From positions 62,001-126,000 of the forward strand of contig JAIVFH010000037.1 of NCBI GenBank assembly GCA_025765595.1: a stretch of DNA of 64,000 nt. The letters are read 5' to 3'. Position numbers and translations under genes: made by a program. Of this stretch, positions 54,708 through 64,000 are shown one piece after another. The DNA is from Obelidium mucronatum. Lineage: Eukaryota; Chytridiomycota; Chytridiomycetes; Chytridiales; Chytriomycetaceae. Under the pieces are notes generated by a model. It was not told the DNA's origin, ran no database searches, and saw only the letters and a list, made by a program, of their open reading frames with translations. Positions within the stretch are counted from its first letter, which is position 1. Every line of letters starts with the position of its first letter.

Positions 54708-57700
54708 TCAATAGAAGCAGATCATCAAAGAGACAATCATAGTCAAGCCGATAGATGCCAAGTTACTAGAACCACCTGCATGGAGCAAGTTGTTCGTTGC
54801 AACATATCCTGCAGATGGTGGCGTGTTTCCGTTCCCAGAGTTGTTGGCAGGCACTAGGTTGATTGGGAGCATTTGTAGACGGGTTGTTTCCAGCCGGGGC
54901 AGGAGCATACGTTGCTGGCGCAATTGCTGCCGGAACGTATGGTGCAACAGTCGTACTGCTTCTTGGTGCAGAAGTTTGGGATGGTGCCACGTAAGCAATA
55001 GAAGCACTCTTTGTGGAGCTCAAATCAGAAGGAGCAACAGTATGAATCTGGGCTATTTCCAGCTGGGACCTTGCTCGATGTAGGTAATCCCGCAGGAGGA
55101 ACGTAAGCATCTGGATTGTTTCCAGCTGGGGCCTTGCTTGTTGTAGCAACTGGTGGCAAATATGTTGGAGAAGCGGCGGCAGCAGTAGAATCAGGAGCTC
55201 CAGTAGTAACGGATGTTCCAGTGCAAGTAGTAGAAGCGACTTTACCTCCAGTAGTAGACGTGGCCTGTGCAGTGGATCCCGTGCAGGTAGTACTTTTACC
55301 TTCAGTAGCAGCAGCGACCGAGGAGGAAACTGGGCCTGTGCAGCTAGTGGTGGATCCACCAGCGGCAGCAGTTGCTGAAACGGTTCCAGTACAAGTGGTT
55401 ACAGCACCGCTAGTCGAGGCAGCTACCGAGCTAGTGCAAGTAGTGGCCAAAGTACGTAGCAACAGGTGAAGAAATAGCGATAGGCCCCGTTAAAGAATGA
55501 GAATGATACATCACGTCTCTTCTTTTGCTTGCTTGACAAAATTTCTGACACAGCAACAGAAACAGATCCGAGAGCCTCAGTACCAGTGTTAAAAGTGATC
55601 AACACACTCTTCTTGTTCGCGCTCAAGACCACGGCGTACCATTCCGAGGTGATGAATTGCGGGAGAATGTAGGAAAATTCAACTCCGTTGGGAATGACAG
55701 CGGCTTGAATCGTGAACGACGATTCACTGTTATAAGTTCCCTGTGGTCGGAGTTCCTTCAAACTAGGTATTTATGGTCAGCGAAAACAGATGATAGAAAA
55801 ACAAAAAATCTATTATCACAAACCTTGTAGCCGGGCAAAACAATTCCAGCAACAACGGCATTCAGCTTAGTATTTCCATCGGTTGGGAGTGGTACACCGC
55901 GGAATGCGACGGGTGTGTTTGGCAACAAACTGGAAGAAAGTTGCTTGAGAGACGAAGTCAACTTCAACTCATCCACCGATCCAAAAGTGGATGGCAGATG
56001 AATCTCGGAAACGTTGAATGATCCGGTGAAAGGTGAGAATGTGGTGGATACTGGGATTGCTGATTGGGCAATTTCAACAATATAGTCTGATGGGACGTTG
56101 ATTGGGCAAGCATTCGAATCTGAGACTGGAAGTCTGGGATCACAAGTAGATGGTACAGTCGTGGTTGAAGTAGCACGAGTTGATGTTGTTGGAATGGTGA
56201 CCGTACTAGTGGTCCATGCCGTAGTGACGGGAATACCTGTGCTTTGCGTGGTAGACGAAACAGCTGGTGGTGTAGTACGACTAGCCGAAGTCAACGGAGC
56301 TAAATTTAATATGTTAGGAATGACCTCATGAGAATTTCGAACTCACCCATGTCTGAAGTGGCAATCATGGTAGTAGTAGTTCTAGTAGTCGCCGCAGGTG
56401 TTGAGGAAGAAGTGGCCTCTGTTGCAGTTTCCGAATCCGCATCACTGGTAACCTGAACGGTCGTGGTAGTCCTTGTGGAAGCCACAGAACTTGTCGCGAC
56501 CTGAGCTTCTTTGGTGGTCGTAATGGATGTAACCGACACCATTGTGATTGACGAAACCGCCGTGGTGGCAACCACATCAGTGGAAGGAGCAGCATCCGTG
56601 GTAGCAACCGTTTCAGTGGTAGCAGCATCAGTGGTGGCAACACTAGTAGTGGCTGCATCGGTGGTAGCCGCCACAGTGGTAGCAGCATCAGTGGTGGTAG
56701 CCGCAGTTGTGGCAGCATCAGTTGTGGCAGCATCAGTGGTGGCAGCATCAGTGGTGGCAGCGGCATCAGTAGTAGCGGGAGCCGAGGTAGCAGCGTCAGT
56801 GGCAGCAGCCGTGGTAGCAGCCACGTCAGTGGTGGCCGCATCAGTAGTAGCAGCATCAGTGGTGGCAGCCGCGTCAGTAGTGGCCGCATCAGTGGTAGCA
56901 GCATCAGTGGTAACAGCCGCGGCAGTGGTGGCAGCATCAGTAGTGGCAGACGCATCAGTTGTAGCAGCATCGGTGGTAGCAGCCGCGTCAGTGGTAGCTG
57001 CGGCAGTGGTTGCAGCATCCGTGGTGGCAGCATCGGTGGTGGCAGCCGCATCAGTAGTAGCAGCATCAGTGGTAGCAGCATCAGTGGTAGCAGCATCAGT
57101 GGTAGCAGCATCAGTGGTAGCAGCATTAGTGGTGGCAGCATCCGTCGTAGTAGCATCAGTGGTTCCAGCATCTGTGGTAGCAGCCGCTTCAGTGGTAGCT
57201 GCGGCAGTAGTTGCAGCATCTGTGGTGGCCGCATCTGTGGTGGCAGCCGCATCAGTAGTAGCAGCAGCAGTGGTGGCAGCAGCAGTGGTGGCAGCATCAG
57301 TTGTAGCAGCATCGGTGGTCACAGCATCAGTGGTGGCAGCCGCATCAGTGGTAGCAGCATCGGTGGTAGCAGCCGCGTCAGTGGTGGCAGCATCGGTGGT
57401 GGCAGCATCAGTGGTGGCAGCATCAGTGGTGGCAGCCGCATCAGTTGTAGCAGCATCGGTGGTCGCAGCATCAGTGGTGGCAGCCGCATCAGTGGTAGCA
57501 GCATCGGTGGTAGCAGCCGCGTCAGTGGTGGCAGCAGCAGTGGTAGCAGCAGCAGTGGTGGCAGCATCAGTGGTGGCAGCCGCATCAGTTGTAGCAGCAT
57601 CGGTGGTAGCAGCCGCGTCAGTGGTAGCTGCGGCAGTAGTTGCAGCATCTGTGGTGGCCGCATCTGTGGTGGCAGCCGCATCAGTAGTAGCAGCAGCAGT

Positions 57701-60700
57701 GGTGGCAGCATCGGTGGTGGCAGCATCAGTGGTAGCAGCATCGGTGGTGGCAGCCGCATCAGTAGTAGCAGCATCAGTGGTAGCAGCATCAGTGGTAGCA
57801 GCATCAGTGGTAGCAGCATTAGTGGTGGCAGCATCCGTCGTAGTAGCATCAGTGGTTCCAGCATCTGTGGTAGCAGCCGCTTCAGTGGTAGCTGCGGCAG
57901 TGGTTGCAGCATCCGTGGTGGCAGCATCGGTGGTGGCAGCCGCATCAGTAGTAGCAGCATCAGTGGTAGCAGCATCAGTGGTAGCAGCATCAGTGGTAGC
58001 AGCATCAGTGGTAGCAGCATTAGTGGTGGCAGCATCCGTCGTAGTAGCATCAGTGGTTCCAGCATCTGTGGTAGCAGCCGCTTCAGTGGTAGCTGCGGCA
58101 GTGGTTGCAGCATCCGTGGTGGCAGCATCGGTGGTGGCAGCCGCATCAGTAGTAGCAGCATCAGTAGTAGCAGCATCAGTGGTAGCAGCATCAGTGGTGG
58201 CCGCATCTGTGGTGGCAGCCGCATCAGTAGTAGCAGCATCAGTGGTAGCAGCATCAGTGGTGGCCGCATCTGTGGTGGCAGCCGCATCAGTAGTAGCAGC
58301 ATCAGTGGTAGCAGCAGCAGTGGTGGCAGCATCAGTTGTAGCAGCATCGGTGGTCACAGCATCAGTGGTGGCAGCCGCATCAGTGGTAGCAGCATCGGTG
58401 GTAGCAGCCGCGTCAGTGGTGGCAGCATCGGTGGTGGCAGCATCAGTGGTGGCAGCATCAGTGGTGGCAGCCGCATCAGTTGTAGCAGCATCGGTGGTAG
58501 CAGCCGCGTCAGTGGTAGCTGCGGCAGTAGTTGCAGCATCTGTGGTGGCCGCATCTGTGGTGGCAGCCGCATCAGTAGTAGCAGCAGCAGTGGTGGCAGC
58601 ATCGGTGGTGGCAGCATCAGTGGTAGCAGCATCGGTGGTGGCAGCCGCATCAGTAGTAGCAGCATCAGTGGTAGCAGCATCAGTGGTAGCAGCATCAGTG
58701 GTGGCCGCATCTGTGGTGGCAGCCGCATCAGTAGTAGCAGCAGCAGTGGTGGCAGCAGCAGTGGTGGCAGCATCAGTGGTAGCAGCATCAGTGGTGGCAG
58801 CCGCATCAGTGGTAGCAGCATCGGTGGTAGCAGCCGCGTCAGTGGTGGCAGCATCGGTGGTGGCAGCATCAGTGGTGGCAGCATCAGTGGTGGCAGCCGC
58901 ATCAGTGGTAGCAGCATCGGTGGTAGCAGCCGCGTCAGTGGTTGCAGCATCCGTGGTGGCAGCATCAGTGGTGGCAGCCGCATCAGTAGTAGCAGCATCA
59001 GTGGTAGCAGCATCGGTGGTGGCAGCCGCATCAGTAGTAGCAGCATCAGTGGTAGCAGCATCAGTGGTGGCCGCATCTGTGGTGGCAGCCGCATCAGTAG
59101 TAGCAGCATCAGTGGTAGCAGCATCAGTGGTGGCAGCATCAGTTGTAGCAGCATCGGTGGTAGCAGCCGCGTCAGTGGTAGCTGCGGCAGTAGTTGCAGC
59201 ATCTGTGGTGGCAGCCGCATCAGTGGTGGCAGCATCAGTGGTAGCAGCATCAGTGGTAGCAGCATCAGTGGTGGCCGCATCTGTGGTGGCAGCCGCATCA
59301 GTAGTAGCAGCAGCAGTGGTGGCAGCAGCAGTGGTGGCAGCATCAGTGGTAGCAGCATCAGTGGTGGCAGCAGCAGTGGTAGCAGCATCAGTAGTGGCAG
59401 CATCAGTAGTGGCAGCATCGGTGGTAGCAGCCGCGTCAGTGGTGGCAGCAGCAGTGGTAGCAGCAGCAGTGGTGGCAGCGGCAGTAGTTGCAGCATCAGT
59501 GGTGGCCGCATCTGTGGTGGCAGCCGCATCAGTAGTCGCAGCATCAGTGGTAGCAGCATCGGTGGTGGCAGCCGCATCAGTAGTGGCCGCATCAGTGGTA
59601 GCAGCATCGGTGGTAACAGCCGCGGCAGTGGTGGCAGCATCAGTAGTGGCAGCCGCATCAGTTGTAGCAGCATCGGTGGTAGCAGCCGCGTCAGTGGTAG
59701 CTGCGGCAGTAGTTGCAGCATCTGTGGTGGCAGCCGCATCAGTGGTAGCAGCATCAGTGGTAGCAGCATTAATGGTGGCAGCATCGGTGGTGGCAGCATC
59801 AGTGGTAGCAGCATCGGTGGTGGCAGCCGCATCAGTAGTAGCAGCATCAGTGGTAGCAGCATCAGTGGTAGCAGCATCAGTGGTAGCAGCATTAGTGGTG
59901 GCAGCATCCGTCGTAGTAGCATCAGTGGTTCCAGCATCGGTGGTGGCAGCAGTAGTAGTGGTAGTTGTTGTTGTGGTGGTGGTTACAGGGTCGGTTGTGG
60001 TTGTGGTAGTTGTGGTAGTTGTTGGCTCGGTTGTGGTTGTAGTAGTTGTAGTAGTTGTCGTTGTTGTTGTGGTGGTGGGTTCAGTGGTTGTTGTGGCCGC
60101 AGTCGTTGTTGTTGTGGTTGTGGTAGTTGTTGTAGGTTCGGTTGTGGTTGTTGTTGTTGTTGTTGTTGTGGTGGTAGGTTCGGTTGTGGTCGTTGCCGCT
60201 GTCGTGGTAGTTGTTGTTGTGGTGGTTGGAGTAGTAGTGGTGGCAGGAGAATAGCACACAGCCTGCCAAAGCCAAGGATCTCCAAAACCTCCTTTACCAG
60301 GATACTCGCTTTTTCTGGCATTATAAACAGCGACCCAGTTTACACCATTGTAGCTGACTCTGTCACCAACCCTGTAAGATGTTGCCTTCCATGGAGTGTT
60401 GCACGGAACAGGGGCTTTCGTGGTGGTAGTTGTAGTGGTGGTGGTGGTTTTTTTAGTCGTCGTTGTCGTGGTTGTTGTGGTCGTTGTTGTTTTCCTTTGA
60501 CGCTTATTCAAGGCTATCACAAGTTTGTTTGTCTGTGGGTGAAGGGTTAAAAACTTGTGTTGGCGAAAATGTGCAGTCATACCGATGGACAGTTGCTTTT
60601 TGAGTCATCATAGCATAAACCACCAATAGCCTTAGATCCAGTGTAATGAATGTCTGTGTTGTGAGCGATCGTCAGCCAATTGAATCACAATCACATCATT

Positions 60701-61177
60701 GTCAAAAAATTTGCGCACTCAACTTGAAAGACCAACACTTGGGATGGGATCGGATTTCAAAACAGCAGAAACAGTGCAATCGCTGCCAGATAAGCAGCTT
60801 CCGACACCTTTGCAAGCGAAAGTTGCTTCCTGGCCGTCCCGCAAGGTTGCTGGTGTAACAATCTTCATGGCGTATGCCCCGTGCAAGTTCTGCGGGTCAC
60901 AGATGTACGTAAGCTGTTCAACGACATGGGAAGGCTTTCCGGCCTTGTCCGTTGCTTCGACGATTTGTGCAATGAGTTGGAACTCGGTGGGAGCGTTGAC
61001 GAGGTAGTGCGTGCCGGCCTTGTGAAGGGCAGCTTTGGAGTTTTGGAAGGTTGCCACACTGGCAGTGTCGTCGAGGACATGGCAGAATGCGGAGGTGGGT
61101 TCGCAGTGTTGCATAGTTGCGAATGCCTCCTTTGCCGCGATGGCACATAGAAGTAGGATCAAGAGCGGTGCTGCCAT
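54708..61177 (-). CDS. Giant secreted Thr-rich wall protein: Cys domain, chitin-binding-like module, TTDAA array, GPI-type end
   Basis: Signal peptide MAAPLLILLLCAIAAKEAFA (ATG at 61175-61177). Next comes a Cys-containing domain of about 150 residues with FQLIAQIVEATDKAGKPSHV and YICDPQNLHGAYAMK. An intron (about 60640-60707) gives NIHYTGSKAIGGLCYDDSKS, and a 50-base intron (about 60532-60581) leads to poly-Thr. A CBM5/12-like module follows (TPWKATSYRVGDRVSYNGVN, WVAVYNARKSEYPG, DPWLWQAVC at 60258-60405). More Thr/Pro runs lead to about 3.4 kb of TTDAA repeats. After an intron near 56294-56345 a non-repetitive domain follows (NVPSDYIVEIAQSAIPVSTT; AVIPNGVEFSYILPQFITSE). Ser/Thr/Cys repeats with PAGNNP motifs end in a GPI-type tail, SNLASIGLTMIVSLMICFY, at 54708. 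The last 0.75 kb reads in three frames in turn, so the 3' exon structure is unresolved. Confidence 0.78.
56590..59950 (-). repeat. Coding minisatellite, 15/18-base units (TTDAA / TTDAAA)
   Basis: About 3.4 kb of head-to-tail 15-base units, coding strand ACC-ACT-GAT-GCT-GCC type (Thr-Thr-Asp-Ala-Ala), mixed with 18-base units carrying one extra Ala codon. By length there are roughly 200 units. Unit variants (TTNAA, TTAAA, TTEAAA, TTDAG, TTDAT) recur in fixed order, showing segment duplications. The block TTDAGTTDATTTDAATTNAA occurs four times (around 57110-57180, 57813-57880, 58013-58080 and 59887-59945). Part of the wall protein at 54708-61177. Confidence 0.92.
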
Positions 61178-61739
61178 TGATCCGTTGGGAAGTAATTTTT
61201 TTTTTTTTTGGTTCTAACAAGGCTTTCGTATCAAATTCTTCTTTTCAACTTACATCTCCACAATATTGATTAAAAAAAAGGCGGAAGTCTCAACAATCTC
61301 CAGGTTACTTTGCCATTTGGGAGCACCTAGCAGAGGAGCATGAACCATATCTGCAAGGACAACCTGTGCTCATTCCGCCCTGATCGCTTGGCTGAAACAA
61401 CCCCCCAATCTTAAATCAACGATGGTACTCCAAAATAGAAAGACACCTTTGAAATGAAACCTAAACTCTTCATTTGAGCTTTTCGATACCGGAGAATGAA
61501 AGAGCTAAACTGGGGAAGCTCAAGGGCTGCACCGCTACGAAGTCAGTGGTGTACCTTGAGACGCATTTAATACGTGCTACACCAGTTCTCCGAACTTCCA
61601 TGCTCTTCTTCCAGTAATCCATTGTGGTTCTTACTGTTCAAAAAGTATCGCTATATACACAATAGTTTATTATTGGAAAACAGCAGCCGGCAAGGTGGCC
61701 GCCGAAGTGATAAGGCTTGCTCCTGCCCAATAATAAAAA
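61178..61739. other. Intergenic region between wall-protein start and F-box/LRR stop
   Basis: 562 bases holding the promoter of the wall-protein gene (minus strand) and the 3' end of the F-box/LRR gene. A T run lies at 61197-61210 just upstream of the ATG. No convincing ORF, RNA or repeat was seen. Confidence 0.4.
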
Positions 61740-62822
61740 TTATTCTGCATATTGAAAGACACGCAGCATTTCAGCAGGTAGTACCGTTTCCCCCTCCGCC
61801 ATCATCTTTGTGTTTCCACGGAAGCACAATTCCTCCAAATGAACGAGAGCAATGAATGAATCTGGAATAGATCCCTCCAATAAATTATTTTGAAGGAATA
61901 TGTTTCTCAGCTGAATGCACCCCGCAAGCTCCGGTGGGATACGTTGTGTAAGTTGATTAAAGCTCAAATCGAGTGTCCTTAAACGCGTCAGGCGGCCCAA
62001 AGACGGAGGAATAGCACCAAACAGCATATTACTTTGAAGTTCCAATGAGCGAAGATGGATCAGGGCAGAGAACGTGTTTGGAATCAAACTGTGCAGATTA
62101 TTGTGATGCAGCGAGAGGCGTTGCAGATGAACGAGGGAGCCAAGAACAGGGGGGATCAGGCCAGTGAATCTGTTGTAGTCGAGAAGCAAAAAGCGCAGGT
62201 TGACGAGGCCCCCCATGCTCGTGGGGATAGTCGACTCGAGCAAGTTCTTGCTCAGGTCGAGCCACTGCAGCTTCGTGCAGCTTCCCAGCTCCCCGGGGAC
62301 CGCGCCGCTGAAGAAGTTCTGGGCCAGATTCAGCGCCTCCAAGTTCGCGAGCAGCCCGAGCGCCGCCGGCAGCGGGCCCGCGAGTTGGTTTTTCGCCAGG
62401 TTGAGCTGCACCAGCTGTCCCAGGCGCCCGATGCCGTGCGGGATTCCCCCCACGAGTCTGTTTCCGTGCAGAAACAGAAGCCGCAGCGCGGCGCAGCGGC
62501 CGAGCGCCGCCGGGATTCGACCAATCAGATTCGAGTGGCTCAGCTCGAGCGCGCCGCAGTCGCCCAGCTCGGCGGCAAACTGCGTCTGCAGCGGCGCGGG
62601 CCACAGGAACCACAGCCGCACGGCGGTGCTTCGGTCGATCGTTTTCCGGTTCTGCGCAAAGAAGAAGCCGCTCTGCAGGTGCGCATCGAAGGCCTTCGAC
62701 AGGCGGCGGAAGCGGAGAACGGCGGTGGCGTCGACGAAGGAAAGAACAGCGAGGAGAAGCTCGGTGGGGAGCATTTGCTGCCTGCGATTTACTGCGATTT
62801 GTTGCAACCCTCGCGCATTCAT
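61740..62822 (-). CDS. F-box protein with plant-type leucine-rich repeats
   Basis: Single-exon 360-residue protein. Residues 1-60 carry an F-box-like segment: MLPTELLLAVLSFVDATAVL followed by RFRRLSKAFDAHL. From residue about 85 there are ten LRRs of the plant receptor-like type, consensus L-x-x-L-x-x-L-x-L-x-x-N-x-L-x-G-x-I-P. Examples are LELSHSNLIGRIPAALGRC, LLFLHGNRLVGGIPHGIGRL, LNLAKNQLAGPLPAALGLL, LDLSKNLLESTIPTSMGGL and LDLSFNQLTQRIPPELAGC. No signal peptide or membrane segment, so it is an intracellular SCF-adaptor candidate rather than a receptor. The 5' half is very GC-rich (42 of 60 bases at 62461-62520) and the 3' end is not (21 of 60 at 61861-61920). Confidence 0.82.
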   Translation of the reverse strand: MNARGLQQIAVNRRQQMLPTELLLAVLSFVDATAVLRFRRLSKAFDAHLQSGFFFAQNRKTIDRSTAVRLWFLWPAPLQTQFAAELGDCGALELSHSNLIGRIPAALGRCAALRLLFLHGNRLVGGIPHGIGRLGQLVQLNLAKNQLAGPLPAALGLLANLEALNLAQNFFSGAVPGELGSCTKLQWLDLSKNLLESTIPTSMGGLVNLRFLLLDYNRFTGLIPPVLGSLVHLQRLSLHHNNLHSLIPNTFSALIHLRSLELQSNMLFGAIPPSLGRLTRLRTLDLSFNQLTQRIPPELAGCIQLRNIFLQNNLLEGSIPDSFIALVHLEELCFRGNTKMMAEGETVLPAEMLRVFQYAE

Positions 62823-62925
62823 GAGAGTTCAGTGCAAACTGGGTAGCGATTTACCTCAATTTACCAAATCGTTAACTTATGAATATTTTAGGAAGCCCTG
62901 GAATTTTGAATTGGCTTAGGAAATA

Positions 62926-63320
62926 ATGGTCCAGTCGTCTAAGAACTGTCTTTGCACGAGTAGCTGTGGTTCGGTTACACATGGTGCAGAGTCGCGTCGA
63001 CTTGCTCTGGTGCTCACTATTCCTACGCTATTTGGGATTATTGGGACACTTGTACTGTTTCCAATCCCTCATCTGTCAGCACATCTTTGGGCCAATCTAT
63101 TGGTCAAAGTAGTCAAGCCGTCGGTCAGGGCGTTCAAGCCATTGGTGCGAGTGTAAGCAACTTCGCCGGTGGTGTGCAACAAGGTGCAGCAGCAGTCTCT
63201 TCGCCAATACCTTCAACATTTGGCGGAGGAGGCGAGGTAGATATCAAGAAAAGCGAAGCCGGGCTTACTCTTGCGGGGAATATGCAACTGCTTGCAGTTA
63301 TTTTATATTTTTTCTTTTAG
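62926..63320 (+). CDS. Possible small GPI-type surface protein (frame unresolved)
   Basis: The ATG at 62926 opens MVQSSKNCLCTSSC. The downstream protein-like frame is shifted: CRVASTCSGAHYSYAIWDYW, then TCTVSNPSSVST and LGQSIGQSSQAVGQGVQAIG. It ends in a small hydrophobic tail, TLAGNMQLLAVILYFFF, typical of GPI signals. No intron with proper ends could be placed in the 20-40 bases between the two frames. Either a first exon lies elsewhere, the start is wrong, or there is a frameshift. Gly/Gln/Ser composition suggests a cell-surface protein. Confidence 0.4.
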
Positions 63321-63567
63321 AGTCTTTTGAAATAAACATTTTGCATTGCATCAGCATCTGCTGAAGTCACTTCCGTTGCTAACGTCCGATCCTGGAAAAA
63401 AGACCCATTTTGTCGGTTTTTGTGAAAACTCACTCTCTAAAGGCTGGAGAACTTCTTCATCTCCATTCCCCACCCGCCACCCCTGCAGTGAAAATTAAGC
63501 TGGACGGAACAGGAACAAGTCTTTTGGGGCAGTCAAGCCCTTAAATCTCTGAAAATTAATCAAAAAA

Positions 63568-64000
63568 ATGAGTGTGATCACCCTCACATTGAAGACCAGC
63601 AACACTCAATGCGAATTTTCTGGCGGATCCTTCTTTGCAGAGATCATAGCCTCTTCGAAATGCCGGGAGTGCGGATGCTGCCGCGATCTACTTGACGGAG
63701 GAAACGGTAACCAACGGTTCACCAGCTCATGCCCAACGACAAGCAACGAAGCCCTGGCTAAAATACAAGCAAACCTTGCTCCTGGAACGTCTGTATTACA
63801 AATTGTAGACTACAGCGACAGTCGATGCACCACCGTGAGTGGTCGTATCAGTTACTTTCCCCTCAACCAATGTGTTCCCTTTGAAACCAACAATTTCGCA
63901 ATCTTCACGGCTTCAGGGAACTCTGTAGTACAAACTCTTTACGTCGACTCTCGATGCCAGCTGAAGATCTCTTCAGGCGATGGTCCATTGAACACGTGTG
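63568..64000 (+). CDS. Partial Cys-containing ORF of unknown function, open at window end
   Basis: The ATG after a seven-base A run starts MSVITLTLKTSNTQCEFSGG, and 144 codons stay open to the last base. Features: CRECGCCRDLLDGG, Cys at regular distances, and two copies of a DSRC element (VDYSDSRCTTVSG; LYVDSRCQLKISSG), each ahead of a beta-rich stretch. No signal peptide is visible at this ATG. No family recognised. The composition fits an extracellular or repeat-built protein continuing beyond the window. Confidence 0.5.
   Translation, partial: MSVITLTLKTSNTQCEFSGGSFFAEIIASSKCRECGCCRDLLDGGNGNQRFTSSCPTTSNEALAKIQANLAPGTSVLQIVDYSDSRCTTVSGRISYFPLNQCVPFETNNFAIFTASGNSVVQTLYVDSRCQLKISSGDGPLNTC

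Noticed and set aside
56365..59937. Leu/Pro/Met-rich open frames on the minus strand, 315-527 codons
   Set aside because: Shifted frames of the same minisatellite; composition is an artefact of the 15/18-base unit.
56511..60254. 1247-codon open frame on the plus strand (Val/Ala/Ser repeats)
   Set aside because: It is the antisense of the TTDAA array. Units are multiples of three bases and lack stops in several frames, so a long open frame is automatic. No start context or signal is convincing.

Overview
The window looks like nuclear DNA of a zoosporic (chytrid-like) fungus. Genes carry many short GT-AG introns, mostly about 45-90 bases. Fungal families are present: a Gti1/Pac2 (WOPR) regulator, a fungal-type bZIP, a DAG-lipase-like protein and a chitin-binding-like cell-wall protein. 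So are genes that most Dikarya have lost: the flagellar protein CFAP410, cob(I)alamin adenosyltransferase, the PIKK kinase SMG1 and a class C receptor. I saw no tRNA, rRNA, transposon or CRISPR array. Most coordinates run from start to stop codon across introns; splice sites were placed by eye.

Layout. 1-4.3 kb: four minus-strand genes head to tail (GPATCH11-like, HAD phosphatase, bZIP, MATH-BTB) with gaps of 71, 9 and 39 bases; the HAD stop and the bZIP start are in one frame. 4.35-7.8 kb: CFAP410 with an added repeat region, then a decayed second HAD copy and a small unknown gene. 8.4-13.9 kb: aquaglyceroporin with a long hydrophilic insertion, SLC49-like transporter, F-box protein, TMEM205-like protein. 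14-20.5 kb: low-complexity proteins of unknown function. 20.5-23.3 kb: F-box/LRR protein opposite a small HMG-box protein. 23.4-30.3 kb: class C GPCR opposite a large class 3 lipase.

30.4-33.7 kb: RPB10 head-to-head with BRX1, then the WOPR regulator. 33.8-41.2 kb: two tandem TylF-type methyltransferases, COG6, a CCDC90/MCUR1-type mitochondrial protein, and MMAB divergent from it. 41.5-54.6 kb: an 11-kb SMG1 gene head-to-head with PDK1. 54.7-61.2 kb: a very large secreted Thr-rich protein with a chitin-binding-like module, about 3.4 kb of a TTDAA minisatellite and a GPI-type C-terminus. 61.7-64 kb: an F-box protein with plant-type LRRs, a possible GPI protein and a truncated Cys-containing ORF.

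Themes. Gene packing is extreme: 9-71 bases between several same-strand neighbours and 27-55 bases between four divergent pairs. Several pairs join related functions: flagellum/splicing-linked GPATCH11 with CFAP410, RNA polymerase with ribosome assembly, and two mitochondrial proteins. Ubiquitin-adaptor families are frequent (three F-box proteins and one MATH-BTB). Several genes have a sharp GC peak over their 5' half. Cell-surface and signalling functions (GPCR, lipase, PDK1, wall protein) fit a zoospore lifestyle, but that is inference.
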